Shown here in pieces: positions 32,901-41,872 of a stretch of DNA of 64,000 bases. The notes under the pieces were generated by a model. That model had not been told where the DNA came from and made no database searches. It worked only from the letters and a program-made list of their open reading frames with translations. A program made the translations under genes and the position numbers. Each line of letters starts with the position of its first letter. The stretch's first letter is position 1. This DNA comes from Nonomuraea jiangxiensis (lineage in GTDB: Bacteria > Actinomycetota > Actinomycetes > Streptosporangiales > Streptosporangiaceae): NCBI RefSeq assembly GCF_900099965.1, contig NZ_FNDJ01000014.1, forward strand, positions 62,001 through 126,000, read 5' to 3'.

Positions 32901-33200
32901 ATGAACAAGCGAGAACTCGTCGAGGCCATCGCGGATCGGGTGGGCGACAGGAAGACGGCCACCGAGGCCGTGAACGCGGTCATCGACGCCATCCAGAAGG
33001 CCGTGGCCAAGGGCGACAAGGTCTCGATCACGGGCTTCGGCGCGTTCGAGATGGTGAACAAGCCCGCGCGCACGGCGAGAAATCCGTCGACCGGCGCGGA
33101 AATCAATGTCGCCGAGAGCTGGGGACCCAAGTTCCGCCCCGGCTCGGATTTCAAAGAGCTGGTCAACGAGGGCGGGAAGAAGATCGGAAAGAAGAGGTAA
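32901..33200 (+). CDS. hup: DNA-binding protein HU
   Basis: 99 residues, the standard length. MNKRELVEAIADRVG start, AVAKGDKVSITGFGAFEM, and the DNA-binding arm NKPARTARNPSTGAEI around 50-65, ending GKKIGKKR. This is the short HU without the Lys/Ala-rich tail. It compacts and bends DNA in the nucleoid. GGGGGAGCAGG lies upstream; a GC-rich stem-loop follows. Confidence 0.95.
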   Translation: MNKRELVEAIADRVGDRKTATEAVNAVIDAIQKAVAKGDKVSITGFGAFEMVNKPARTARNPSTGAEINVAESWGPKFRPGSDFKELVNEGGKKIGKKR

Positions 33201-33217
33201 ACCCAGCCGGACCCTGC

Positions 33218-33241
33218 ACGCCCGGGCCGCGGCCCGGGCGT
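33218..33241 (+). terminator. Stem-loop after HU gene
   Basis: ACGCCCGGGCC (33218-33228) and GGCCCGGGCGT (33231-33241), a near-continuous palindrome with no T-run. Confidence 0.65.
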
Positions 33242-33293
33242 CCGCATTTCTCCACCCCTGAACACCGGCCGCCGGCTCGGCTAACGGGCTCGG

Positions 33294-33494
33294 CTACGGC
33301 AGCGGGAATGTCGAAAGCGTGACGTAGGTGATTTCCCCGCCGGCCATCGCGAGGTTGACCCGCTGTCCCGAGCGCAGCAGCCGGAGCGGCCCCGCGTCGA
33401 AGGCGGGAGCGCCGAACTCCAGCACCGTCCCGTCGTCGAGGAAGACCGTGCCCGAGCGAGTGCCCTCATCGAAGCTGCGTACCGTCCCCTGCAC
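33294..33494 (-). CDS. Small cold-shock-like beta protein
   Basis: 66 residues from GTG 33494. VQGTVRSFDEGTRSGTVFLDDG resembles the first strands of a cold-shock (OB-fold) domain, and LRLLRSGQRVNLAM plus VTLSTFPLP completes a small barrel; the RNP1 aromatic residues are only partly present. TAGGCT ends seven bases before the GTG and no ribosome binding site is seen, which suggests a leaderless mRNA. It ends 53 bases from the stem-loop of the convergent HU gene. Confidence 0.7.
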   Translation of the reverse strand: MQGTVRSFDEGTRSGTVFLDDGTVLEFGAPAFDAGPLRLLRSGQRVNLAMAGGEITYVTLSTFPLP

Positions 33495-33547
33495 GCGAAT
33501 CAGCCTAGGACGGGCACGACCGGGAGGTCCAGCCGGGGCCACACGCG

Positions 33548-34201
33548 TCAGGCGGGCCACAGGTCGGCGACCACCGCCGCCGTGTGCGGGCCGAGCCCGA
33601 GCGCCATGGCCGCGCGCAGGTCGTCGGGGGTGTCCACGTCCCGCCGTACGGAGTCGATCCCGGGCACGCACAACTCCTTGGCCCCGCCCGCCAGGTGCTT
33701 GGCCCGCGACTCGCCCCCGAACCTCGGCGTGAACGGCATCCCCGGCCGTACCCCGTAGAAGGTCGTCCCCACGTCCAGCGCGTCCGGCACGAACGACTGG
33801 TCGAACTCGGCCGCCGCCGCCAGGGCCAGCGCCAGCTCGGCGGGCCGCAGGGCGGGCAGGTCGGCCTGGAGCGCGCCCACCGCGTCACCGGGCGCCAGGC
33901 GGGCCGCGTGGGCGGCGCCCGTGCGCAGGGCGGTGTTCAGCCCGCGGTCGGGGTCGTGCACCACGTCGGCGCCGAGCGCGCCCAGCGGCCCCGCGGCGGC
34001 GGGGTCGGACGTCACCACGACCACCCGGGCGACCGGCGGGCAGGCCAGCGCCGCCGCCACGGTGTCGCAGGCCACGGCCACGGCCAGCCTGGTGCGGTGG
34101 GGACCCGTCGCGGCGGCCAGCCGCGTCTTCGCCGCCACCAGCGTCTTCACCGGAATGACCAGCGTCCAGCGGGTGTTCACGGACGACCAGTGGGTGTTCA
34201 C
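33548..34201 (-). CDS. cofC: 2-phospho-L-lactate (or phosphoenolpyruvate) guanylyltransferase
   Basis: 217 residues, nucleotidyltransferase fold of coenzyme F420 synthesis (CofC/FbiD). WTLVIPVKTLVAAKTRLA near the N-terminus is the nucleotide-binding P-loop-like motif; VHDPDRGLNTALRTGA, GALQADLPALRP and RFGGESRAKHL follow. It activates phospholactate or phosphoenolpyruvate with GTP. Start at GTG 34201 is chosen because GAGGAG lies five bases upstream; a second GTG 21 bases on lies in an almost identical 15-base repeat, and would give a product with the usual family N-terminus. Confidence 0.88.
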   Translation of the reverse strand: MNTHWSSVNTRWTLVIPVKTLVAAKTRLAAATGPHRTRLAVAVACDTVAAALACPPVARVVVVTSDPAAAGPLGALGADVVHDPDRGLNTALRTGAAHAARLAPGDAVGALQADLPALRPAELALALAAAAEFDQSFVPDALDVGTTFYGVRPGMPFTPRFGGESRAKHLAGGAKELCVPGIDSVRRDVDTPDDLRAAMALGLGPHTAAVVADLWPA

Positions 34202-34476
34202 GGAGTCTCCTCGAACGCGGAATCCGGGGCCTTCAACTTCGGACTGCACAGACACATAGAACCCCATTCGCGGATCGAACACCTGAACGGTTGCCGATTG
34301 ATCTTGCGATAGCGTTGTGGCATGACGCAGGTCGTCGTGAGCACGGCGGGACCTTGTGGGTGACTGCGGGACTCTCCCCTGGTTAGCGAGTTGGAGGATG
34401 CCAAAGGGTTAGCATCGCGCCTCGACATCCCGCGCGGCCAACCGGGAGACTTGGGCGCATACCGTAGGAGGAGATC

Positions 34477-35187
34477 ATGAGCCGCCCCACGCGACCATCG
34501 CGTTTCTGGGAAACCCTGGCAGTAGTGATCGTGAAACCGCTGTCCCGGCTCCTGGTGAAGCGAGACTGGCGCCGGGGGGAGCAGATCCCCCGCACCGGCG
34601 GTGTGATCATCGCGGCCAACCATCTCTCCTGGACCGACCCGGTGCTGCTGTCGCACTTCCTGTACAACAACGGGCGCTGGCCGGTGATCCTGGCCAAGTC
34701 GGGCCTGTTCAAGGTGCCTCTCCTGGGGCGGGCCGTGACCTCGCTGCTGGCCATCCCGGTCGACCGGGGCAGCAGCGAGGCCGCCAGGTCGCTGCGCATC
34801 TCGGCCCAGCGGCTCGCCGACGGCGGCGCGATCCTGTTCTACCCCGAGGGCACCTGCACCCGCGATCCCGGCCTGTGGCCCATGGTGGGCAAGACCGGCG
34901 CGGCCCGGTTGGCGCTGGAGAGCGGCGCGCCGGTCATCCCGGTGGCCCACTGGGGGGCGCAGGAGCTGCTCCCGTACGGTGAGAAGAGGCCCAGGCTGTT
35001 CCCGCGCAAGACGTTCCACGTGATCGTGGGGCCACCGGTGGACCTGTCCAAATACGCGGGCAAGCCGCTGCACGCCAGCGTCCTGCGCGACGCGACGGCC
35101 GACATCATGGCGGCCATCACCGCGCAGCTCGCCGAGCTGCGCGACGAGAAGGCCCCCGAGACTCCCTACGACCCCACCGGACGGTGA
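34477..35187 (+). CDS. 1-acyl-glycerol-3-phosphate acyltransferase (PlsC-like)
   Basis: 236 residues. The HX4D motif is NHLSWTDPVLLSHF near residue 48, the second block is FYPEGTCTRDPGL near 124, and a conserved VPVAHWGAQELL-like region follows. It transfers acyl chains to lysophosphatidate or similar acceptors on the inner membrane. ATG 34477 has AGGAGG upstream. 4 bases separate it from gpsA, so glycerophospholipid genes form one operon. Confidence 0.9.
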   Translation: MSRPTRPSRFWETLAVVIVKPLSRLLVKRDWRRGEQIPRTGGVIIAANHLSWTDPVLLSHFLYNNGRWPVILAKSGLFKVPLLGRAVTSLLAIPVDRGSSEAARSLRISAQRLADGGAILFYPEGTCTRDPGLWPMVGKTGAARLALESGAPVIPVAHWGAQELLPYGEKRPRLFPRKTFHVIVGPPVDLSKYAGKPLHASVLRDATADIMAAITAQLAELRDEKAPETPYDPTGR

Positions 35188-35191
35188 TCGC

Positions 35192-36202
35192 ATGACTAAG
35201 GTGGCGGTTTTCGGCACGGGTTCGTGGGGGACCACGTTCGCGATGCTCCTGACGGAGGCGGGCAACGAGGTCACGCTGTGGGGGCGCAGGCGGGAGCTGG
35301 TCGAGAGGATCGACCGCGACCACGTCAACCCCGACTACCTGCCCGGCGTGCCCCTTCCCGAGGCGCTGCGCGCCACGACCGATCCCGCGCGGGCGCTCGA
35401 CGGGGCGGAGTTCGTGGTGCTGGCCGTGCCCTCACAGAACCTGCGGCCCAACCTGGCCGCCTGGCGGGAGCACATCCCGCCCGGCGCGGTCCTGGTCAGC
35501 CTGATGAAGGGCGTCGAGCTGGGCACGACCAAGCGCATGAGCGAGGTGATCCGCGAGGTCGCCGAGGTGCCCGACGAGCGCGTCGCCGTGGTCTCGGGCC
35601 CCAACCTGGCCAAGGAGATCGCCCACCGCCAGCCCGCCGCCACGGTCGTGGCCTGCACCGACGAGTCGGTCGCCGAACGCCTCCAGGCGATCTGCCACCT
35701 GCCGCCGTGGTTCCGCCCGTACACCAATCCCGACGTGGTCGGGGTGGAGCTGGGCGGCGCGGTGAAAAACGTGATCGCGCTGGCCGTGGGCGTCTCCGCG
35801 GGCATGGGCATGGGCGACAACGTCAGCGCCATGCTCATCACCAGGGGGCTGGCCGAGATCTCCCGGCTGGGCGCCGCGCTCGGGGCCGACCCGCACACGT
35901 TCGCGGGGCTGGCCGGGATGGGCGACCTGGTCGCCACCTGCACCTCGCCGCTGTCGCGCAACCGCACCTTCGGCGAAAACCTCGGCCGCGGCATGACCCT
36001 GGCCGAGGTCGTGGCCGCCACCAAGCAGACCGCCGAGGGCGTGAAGTCCTGCGAGTCCGTGCTGGAGCTGGCCGTCAAGCACGGCGTCGAGATGCCGATC
36101 ACCGAGGTCGTCGTCGGTGTCGTGCACGACGGCATGTCTCCGACCGAGGCGGGCATGCTGCTCATGTCCCGCTCGCCGAAGCCCGAACGCTACGGCGTGT
36201 GA
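35192..36202 (+). CDS. gpsA: NAD(P)H-dependent glycerol-3-phosphate dehydrogenase
   Basis: 336 residues. Rossmann start VAVFGTGSWGTTFAMLL at 4-20, VSGPNLAKEIA near 132, GGAVKNVIALAVGVSAGMGMG near 188 with the catalytic Lys, and the helical C-terminal domain with EGVKSCESV. It makes sn-glycerol-3-phosphate for phospholipids. ATG 35192 follows the acyltransferase stop directly. Confidence 0.96.
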   Translation: MTKVAVFGTGSWGTTFAMLLTEAGNEVTLWGRRRELVERIDRDHVNPDYLPGVPLPEALRATTDPARALDGAEFVVLAVPSQNLRPNLAAWREHIPPGAVLVSLMKGVELGTTKRMSEVIREVAEVPDERVAVVSGPNLAKEIAHRQPAATVVACTDESVAERLQAICHLPPWFRPYTNPDVVGVELGGAVKNVIALAVGVSAGMGMGDNVSAMLITRGLAEISRLGAALGADPHTFAGLAGMGDLVATCTSPLSRNRTFGENLGRGMTLAEVVAATKQTAEGVKSCESVLELAVKHGVEMPITEVVVGVVHDGMSPTEAGMLLMSRSPKPERYGV

Positions 36203-36307
36203 CCTGGGATCGCCGCTCCCGGCCGGAGGCGGCGTACTGTGAGAATGACCTGATAACGGCGTGCTTGGCTCGCTGTGAGTAGGACACCACCGGTAGATTC
36301 GGACACC

Positions 36308-37405
36308 ATGAGCAAGCCACGCGTTGCCGTCGTTTTCGGAGGTCGCAATTCTGAGCACGCCGTGTCCCTTATGGGCGCGGGCAGTGTGCTGGAGGCGATC
36401 GACAGGACCAAATACGAGGTGATCCCCATCGGGATCGCCCAGGACGGCAGGTGGGTGCTGGCCGCGTCGGACCAGCGGTACTCCATCGAGGCGGGGGAGC
36501 TCCCCGTCGTGGACACCTCGGGTGCGGAGCTGGCGCTGCCCTCGGGCGGCGGCAACTCGCTCATGGCCTACGACGCCGGCAGCATCCCCGTGGAGCTCGG
36601 CACGGTCGATGTGGTCTTCCCCGTCATGCACGGCCCCTTCGCCGAGGACGGCACGATCCAGGGCCTGCTGGAGATGGCCGGGGTGCGTTACGTCGGCTCG
36701 GGCGTGCTGGCCAGCGCGGTGGGCATGGACAAGGCCCACATGAAGACCGTCATGGCCGCCGCCGGACTGCCGACGGGCCGTTACGTCGTCATCCGTGACC
36801 GGGACTGGCGGCTGGACCGCTACCGCGTGCTCAAGGAGGCCGAGGAGCTCGGCTACCCGGTGTTCGTCAAGCCGGCCAGGGCCGGATCCTCGCAGGGCAT
36901 CTCCAAGGCGCACGACCGGGCCGAACTGGAGGCGGCGGTGGAGTTCGCCCGCCGGCACGACCCCAAGGTGCTCGTCGAGGCCGCGATCGAGGGCCGCGAG
37001 ATCGAGTGCGCGGTGCTGGAGTCACCCGGCGACGAGCCCGCCGCCGCGTCGCTGCCGGGAGAGGTGAAGGTCGAGGGCGGGCAGGAGTTCTTCGACTTCG
37101 AGGCGAAGTACTACCCGGACCAGATGTCGCTCACCGTGCCCGCCGACCTCCCGCATGAGACGGCCGAGGAGCTGCGGGCGATGGCCGTGCGCGCGTTCGA
37201 GGCGCTCGACTGCGAGGGGCTCGCGCGGGTCGACTTCTTCTACACCCCGGACGGCAGGGTGATCTTCAACGAGATCAACACCATGCCGGGGTTCACGTCG
37301 CTGTCGGTGGCGCCGCAACTCTGGGCCGCCTCCGGACTGCCCTACCCGGCGCTGGTCGACCGGCTCGTCCAGCTCGCGCTGTCCCGTCCGGCGGGATTGC
37401 GCTGA
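36308..37405 (+). CDS. ddl: D-alanine--D-alanine ligase
   Basis: 365 residues, ATP-grasp. VAVVFGGRNSEHAVSLMGAG at the N-terminus, VVFPVMHGPFAEDGTIQGLLE near 103, YPVFVKPARAGSSQGISK near 190 and the metal-binding FNEINTMPGFTSLS near 326. It makes the D-Ala-D-Ala dipeptide for peptidoglycan. TAGATT ends eight bases before ATG 36308 and no ribosome site is apparent, so the mRNA may start at or near the initiation codon. Ends 6 bases from the convergent lipoprotein gene. Confidence 0.95.
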   Translation: MSKPRVAVVFGGRNSEHAVSLMGAGSVLEAIDRTKYEVIPIGIAQDGRWVLAASDQRYSIEAGELPVVDTSGAELALPSGGGNSLMAYDAGSIPVELGTVDVVFPVMHGPFAEDGTIQGLLEMAGVRYVGSGVLASAVGMDKAHMKTVMAAAGLPTGRYVVIRDRDWRLDRYRVLKEAEELGYPVFVKPARAGSSQGISKAHDRAELEAAVEFARRHDPKVLVEAAIEGREIECAVLESPGDEPAAASLPGEVKVEGGQEFFDFEAKYYPDQMSLTVPADLPHETAEELRAMAVRAFEALDCEGLARVDFFYTPDGRVIFNEINTMPGFTSLSVAPQLWAASGLPYPALVDRLVQLALSRPAGLR

Positions 37406-37411
37406 GCCTGG

Positions 37412-37855
37412 TCAGGCGGGCGGCGAGGAGATCTGCGCGATGGGCTTGGACAGGTCGGCGAGCACCTCGCCGGGCGCGTGCTCACCGCCGATCGTGACCT
37501 CCACGTACACCGTGTCGGCCGGGGTGTCGGCCACGGCCGTGAACAGCGCGGGCTTGGCGGGATCGGCGAACCACCCCACGCCGCCGATCTCCTGCAACTG
37601 GTCGGTGGGCGCCATCCGGGCGGGCCGGGGCACACCGCAGCGCAACGCTATGGCCCCCTCACCCCAGACGGCCACGTACGGCGAGGCCGGCGTGGACGTG
37701 CCCCGCGCGGCGCCGTCGAGCGTCTTGGGCAGCAAGGGAGCGAGCTTGTCGCAGGCCGTCACCGCGCCTCCCTGCGGAGTGGGCGGATCGACCCGCAGAG
37801 TGCCGCCGCAACCGGCGAGTATCAGGAGAACGAGCAGGACGACGGCGGCACGCAT
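37412..37855 (-). CDS. DUF3515 lipoprotein
   Basis: 147 residues. Lipoprotein signal with lipobox LILAGC (Cys at about 16), then VTACDKLAPLLPKTLDGA and YVAVWGEGAIALRCGVPRP, the DUF3515 pattern found in actinobacteria near thiL and ddl. Function unknown; the mature protein is expected on the outer face of the cytoplasmic membrane. It follows the Lrp-like gene by 16 bases in the same direction. Confidence 0.85.
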   Translation of the reverse strand: MRAAVVLLVLLILAGCGGTLRVDPPTPQGGAVTACDKLAPLLPKTLDGAARGTSTPASPYVAVWGEGAIALRCGVPRPARMAPTDQLQEIGGVGWFADPAKPALFTAVADTPADTVYVEVTIGGEHAPGEVLADLSKPIAQISSPPA

Positions 37856-37871
37856 GCGACGACTACTACCT

Positions 37872-38105
37872 TCAGATGTGCACGATCGGACACGTAAGGG
37901 TACGCGTGATCCCGGTCACCGCCTGAATCTGCGCGACGACGAGCTTGCCCAGCTCATCGACGTTGTTGGCCTCCGCGCGCACGATCACGTCGTAGGGCCC
38001 CGTCACGTCTTCCGCCTGCGTGACCCCGGGGATCCCGGAGATCTCGCGAGCCACGGCGGCGGCCTTGCCGACCTCGGTCTGGATAAGGATGTAGGCCTGC
38101 ACCAT
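37872..38105 (-). CDS. Stand-alone Lrp/AsnC ligand-binding domain protein
   Basis: 77 residues: only the RAM/ligand-binding domain (AYILIQTEVGKAAAVAREISGIPGV, then GPYDVIVRAEANNVDELGKLVV). There is no DNA-binding helix-turn-helix. Such domains form dimers and octamers and bind amino acids; they may co-assemble with full-length Lrp proteins. GGGAGGA five bases before ATG 38105 fixes the start. Confidence 0.9.
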   Translation of the reverse strand: MVQAYILIQTEVGKAAAVAREISGIPGVTQAEDVTGPYDVIVRAEANNVDELGKLVVAQIQAVTGITRTLTCPIVHI

Positions 38106-38152
38106 TACGTCCTCCCGGGCGATTGGATCACGCCGAAGGGCCACCGTACCCT

Positions 38153-39121
38153 GTGTGCGTCAGGAGGTGCGTCATCACAGTCGGAGATCTCGGCGAATTC
38201 GGAGTGATTAATCGTATTACCGCACGTCTGCCCCAGGGAGCGGCGGTAATGCTCGGCCCGGGTGACGACGCCGCTGTCATCGGCGTGCCCGACGGGCGTG
38301 TCGTGGTCTCAACGGATCTTCTGCTTGAGGGTAGACACTTCCGCCGGGACTGGTCCAGTGGCCATGACGTGGGACGTAAGGCCGCGGCTCAGAACCTGGC
38401 CGACGTGGCGGCCATGGGCGCCGTTCCGACGGCCCTCGTGGTCGGCCTGGGGATCCCCGCCGACCTGCCGCTGACCTGGCTCGACGCGCTGGCCGACGGG
38501 TTCGCGGAGGAGTGCGCGATCGTCGGCGCGAGCGTGGCGGGGGGCGACATCACCCGGTGTGACCTGGTCGTCATCGGCGTCACCGCCCTGGGCGACCTGG
38601 GCGGGCGGGCTCCGGTGAAACGTTCCGGGGCCAGGCCGGGGCAGGTGGTGGCGGTGGCGGGCCGGCTGGGCTACTCCGCCGCCGGGTGGGCGCTGCTGGA
38701 GGCGGGCGTGCCGCTGGGCTCCTCCGCCCTCCAGGAGGCCGTGGCCGGGCACCGGCGGCCCTGCCCGCCGTACGCGATGGGTCCCGTGGCGGCCGAGCTG
38801 GGCGCGAGCGCCATGCTGGACGTCAGCGACGGGCTGCTGCAGGACCTGGGCCACATCGCCGCGGCCAGTGGCGTACGCGTGGAGCTGGACCCGCAGGCGT
38901 TCGCGGTGGCCGAGCCGGTGGCGGCGGCGGCCAAGGAGCTCGGGACCGATCCACTGGAGTGGGTGCTCACCGGGGGTGAGGACCACGCTCTCGCGGCGGT
39001 GTTCCCTGCGGACGTGCGGCTGCCGCCGTCGTGGCAGGTCGTGGGCCGGGTGGTCGAGGGCGAGGGCGTCCTGGTGTACGGGCGCGAGATCGGGCGGACC
39101 GGCTGGGATCACTTTGGGTGA
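38153..39121 (+). CDS. thiL: Thiamine-monophosphate kinase
   Basis: About 322 residues. It phosphorylates thiamine monophosphate to the pyrophosphate. Visible: GDLGEFGVINRITA, LGPGDDAAVI (metal/ATP binding), STDLLLEGRHFRRDW, NLADVAAMGAVPTAL, SDGLLQDLGHIA and VLTGGEDHAL. The start is unclear. GTG 38153 is the only ordinary codon in frame that keeps the conserved N-terminus, but it has no ribosome site and overlaps a -10-like TACCCT. A good AGGAGG (38162-38167) sits six bases before an ATC codon. Divergent from the Lrp-like gene. Confidence 0.9.
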   Translation: MCVRRCVITVGDLGEFGVINRITARLPQGAAVMLGPGDDAAVIGVPDGRVVVSTDLLLEGRHFRRDWSSGHDVGRKAAAQNLADVAAMGAVPTALVVGLGIPADLPLTWLDALADGFAEECAIVGASVAGGDITRCDLVVIGVTALGDLGGRAPVKRSGARPGQVVAVAGRLGYSAAGWALLEAGVPLGSSALQEAVAGHRRPCPPYAMGPVAAELGASAMLDVSDGLLQDLGHIAAASGVRVELDPQAFAVAEPVAAAAKELGTDPLEWVLTGGEDHALAAVFPADVRLPPSWQVVGRVVEGEGVLVYGREIGRTGWDHFG

Positions 39122-39246
39122 TTACATGTCCCGATTTTGGTGAAATTTTCCTGTTTTGGGCTGGCACTCGCGGGATTACTGTGACAACGGCGTAGCAAAG
39201 GTGTTATGAAAGACGGCGGCCACTGTAACCGGGAGAAAGGGCAGCC

Positions 39247-40995
39247 ATGGGCCGCCACGGCACAGGTGGATCCGACGACGGGGACGAACGGGGGAACCAC
39301 AGCGCATTCTGGGGTCCTGACGACGAGGCCGGGCAGCCCGGCTGGCCTTCGCTGCCGGACCGGGCCGAAGTGACGGGCTCGTGGGCTCCCATGCCGCAGC
39401 GGCAGGACGGTCCGCCGCCCCGCGCGCCGCAGTCGGAGCCGTTCGAGGTCACCGGGGCCTTCGCGCTGCCCACCAACCCCGCCGGTGGCTTCCCCCCGGC
39501 CAACGACCCTGCGAGCGCCTTCAGGCCGTCCTCTCCGCCGGCGGACGAGGTGGGTCCGTTCGAGACGACGGGTGCTTTCGCCCGGCCGCCGGAGTGGGAC
39601 CAGCCCTCCTCCACCGGGCCCGCGGACCGGCCCGGCGCCTTCCGTGACCCCGACCGGTCGTCCTTCTTCGGTGGCCCGGGGGCCGACGCGCCCGCTGAGC
39701 GGACGGCGTTCTTCGACGGCCCGGCCACCGCCGGCCCCCGAGCCGCGGACCACGCGGCCTTCTTCGGTGGCCCGCCCGCGGACGCGCCCGCTGAGCGGAC
39801 GGCGTTCTTCGGCGGTCCGCCCGCCGACGGGTCGCCTGAGCAGACGGCGTTCTTCGGCGCGCCGCCCGCCGACCAGACCGCCAGGTTCGACGGCCCCTCC
39901 GGACCCAACCCCGTGTTCGATGGCCCCTCCGGCCCCAACCCGGTGTTCGGTGGCCCGCCCGAGCCGGGTGATGTCAAGGTGGCCGGTGAGCTGACCCAGG
40001 TCGACACCCCGGCCTGGGCGAATGCCGAGACGGGTTTCCTCGGCTCCGGCTGGTCCTCCGACGAGGCGCCCCCTGACCAGGACGAGCCCCGCGGCCGGCG
40101 CGGCCGGCGCAAGGGCGGACGCTCCGACGACGAGGTGCTCGCCGCCCCGTCGGGCGGCGGCAAGGGCAAGGTGGCCCTGCTGTCGGTGGCCGCCGTGGCC
40201 GTCGTGCTGGGCGGCACCGTGGTGGGCGTCAAGTTCATGAGCGCCTCAGGCGGCCCCGACGACTGCGCGGACACCAAGTGCGCCGCCGTACAGTCCACCA
40301 ACCAGCCGGGCCCGCAGGTCTCCGAACCAGCGGAGGAGGAGACCGAGCCCACGGAGGAGCCGCCGGCGGAGGAGCAGACTCCGGAGGAGAGCGCCTCCAC
40401 CGAGGACCAGCCGACGCCCGCGGCCACCTATGCCCGGTCGCGCCCGACCCCGACTCCCACGCCCACCAAGGTCAAGGTCAAGGCGCCGGCGGAGCCGACC
40501 GAGGATCCGTTCGACATCCCGGTCGAGGAGAGCGCGCCGGAGGAGACCCCGGCGGACACGCCCTCAAGGCTGGACGACGCCGGCGCCCCGAACTCTCCCG
40601 CCGATCCCGCCACCAACCCACCGGACGGCGGCGGCGGCTTCGAGCCCGAGCGCGGCGGTAACGGGGGCGACGGTGGCCGTGGCGGCAACGCCGGCGGTGC
40701 TTCACTGCAGATCCAGCAGAGCATCAACCAGCGGCTGACCACCTACTCGGCCACGCTGCGGGTCTCGAACGCCTCGCAGGCGACGCTGGCGAACGCCACG
40801 ATCTCCGTACCGGTCAAGGGCCGGGTCATGAACGTGAACGGCGCCCAGTGGACGCAGGACGCCGACCTGCTCATCCTGGATGTGCCGAAGTCGCTGAAGG
40901 CCGGTGCCGCGATCAACGTGACGTTCACCGCCACGGGACGAGGCGAGCGGGCCGAGAACTGCGGGCTCGTCACCGGGGAGTGCGTCATAAGCTGA
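39247..40995 (+). CDS. Repeat-rich single-pass membrane protein with a CBM2-like outer domain
   Basis: 582 residues. The N-terminal 300 residues are cytoplasmic, Pro/Gly-rich and disordered, with four to five near-repeats of FFGGPPADAPAERTA (about 137-215) and then two of DGPSGPNPVF. A basic stretch (RGRRGRRKGGR) precedes one membrane helix (about 308-330). The outer part has an acidic Pro/Glu/Thr linker with PTPTPTPT, a Gly-rich hinge, and a C-terminal beta domain (about 485-582; LRVSNASQATLANATISVPV; INVTFTATG) resembling carbohydrate-binding module family 2. It may tether a wall-binding domain. No family match recalled as a whole. Confidence 0.7.
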   Translation: MGRHGTGGSDDGDERGNHSAFWGPDDEAGQPGWPSLPDRAEVTGSWAPMPQRQDGPPPRAPQSEPFEVTGAFALPTNPAGGFPPANDPASAFRPSSPPADEVGPFETTGAFARPPEWDQPSSTGPADRPGAFRDPDRSSFFGGPGADAPAERTAFFDGPATAGPRAADHAAFFGGPPADAPAERTAFFGGPPADGSPEQTAFFGAPPADQTARFDGPSGPNPVFDGPSGPNPVFGGPPEPGDVKVAGELTQVDTPAWANAETGFLGSGWSSDEAPPDQDEPRGRRGRRKGGRSDDEVLAAPSGGGKGKVALLSVAAVAVVLGGTVVGVKFMSASGGPDDCADTKCAAVQSTNQPGPQVSEPAEEETEPTEEPPAEEQTPEESASTEDQPTPAATYARSRPTPTPTPTKVKVKAPAEPTEDPFDIPVEESAPEETPADTPSRLDDAGAPNSPADPATNPPDGGGGFEPERGGNGGDGGRGGNAGGASLQIQQSINQRLTTYSATLRVSNASQATLANATISVPVKGRVMNVNGAQWTQDADLLILDVPKSLKAGAAINVTFTATGRGERAENCGLVTGECVIS

Positions 40996-41001
40996 GTGCT
41001 T

Positions 41002-41796
41002 ATGACGGTTGCGACCCCTCCACGCGTGCTGACCGTCGCCGGCTCCGATTCCGGCGGCGGCGCGGGCATCCAGGCTGACCTGAAGACCATGCAGGCCATG
41101 GGCGTGCACGGCATGAGCGTGATCGCCGCGGTGACGGCACAGAACTCACTGGGCGTCCAGGGTTACTGGGAGCTGCCGCCCGAGGCCGTACGGGCGCAGC
41201 TCGACTCGGTGCTCGGCGACATCGGCGCGCAGGCCGTGAAGACCGGGATGCTGGCCTCGCCGGTGCTCGTCGAGATCGTGGCGGAGGCGCTCGGCTCGTA
41301 CGCCGCGCCCCTGGTCGTGGACCCGGTGGGGGTGTCGAAGCACGGCGACTCGCTGCTCGCGCCCGAGGCGGTCGAGACCCTGCGCACCCGGCTGCTGCCG
41401 GTGGCCACCGTGGTGACGCCGAACCTGTGGGAGGTGGAGCAGCTCACCTCGGTCAAGGTCGAGGACGAGAGCGGGCTGCGCGCGGCGGCGGACGCCGTCC
41501 TGGAGCTCGGGCCCACCTGGGCGCTCATCAAGGGCGGCCACCTGCCCGGACGCCCGGTGGACCTGCTCACGGACGGCACGAACGAATACCGCTTCACCGC
41601 CGAACGCCTCGACAACCGCCACACCCACGGCACCGGCTGCACGCTGGCCTCGGCCATCGCCTCCCGCCTCGCGCAGGGCGACGACGTGCCGACGGCGGTG
41701 GGCGCGGCCAAGGACTATGTGACGGGCGCCATCGCCCGCGGCTTCCCCCTGGGCGCCGGCATCGGCCCGGTGGACCACGCCTGGCGCTGGCGCTGA
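41002..41796 (+). CDS. thiD: Hydroxymethylpyrimidine/phosphomethylpyrimidine kinase
   Basis: 264 residues, ribokinase-like. VAGSDSGGGAGIQADLKTM at 11-29 is the substrate site, VVDPVGVSKHGDSLL near 111, TPNLWEVEQL near 138 and HTHGTGCTLASAIAS near 209 with the catalytic Cys. It phosphorylates HMP and HMP-P for thiamine synthesis. ATG 41002; the preceding in-frame GTG adds only two residues. Confidence 0.95.
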   Translation: MTVATPPRVLTVAGSDSGGGAGIQADLKTMQAMGVHGMSVIAAVTAQNSLGVQGYWELPPEAVRAQLDSVLGDIGAQAVKTGMLASPVLVEIVAEALGSYAAPLVVDPVGVSKHGDSLLAPEAVETLRTRLLPVATVVTPNLWEVEQLTSVKVEDESGLRAAADAVLELGPTWALIKGGHLPGRPVDLLTDGTNEYRFTAERLDNRHTHGTGCTLASAIASRLAQGDDVPTAVGAAKDYVTGAIARGFPLGAGIGPVDHAWRWR

Positions 41797-41872
41797 CCGC
41801 GGCCGGGTGAGGGCACGGGTGTCTGACGGGACGTCTGGCGCCGCCGCGGTCGTATGACGGCTCGGAGCACGG

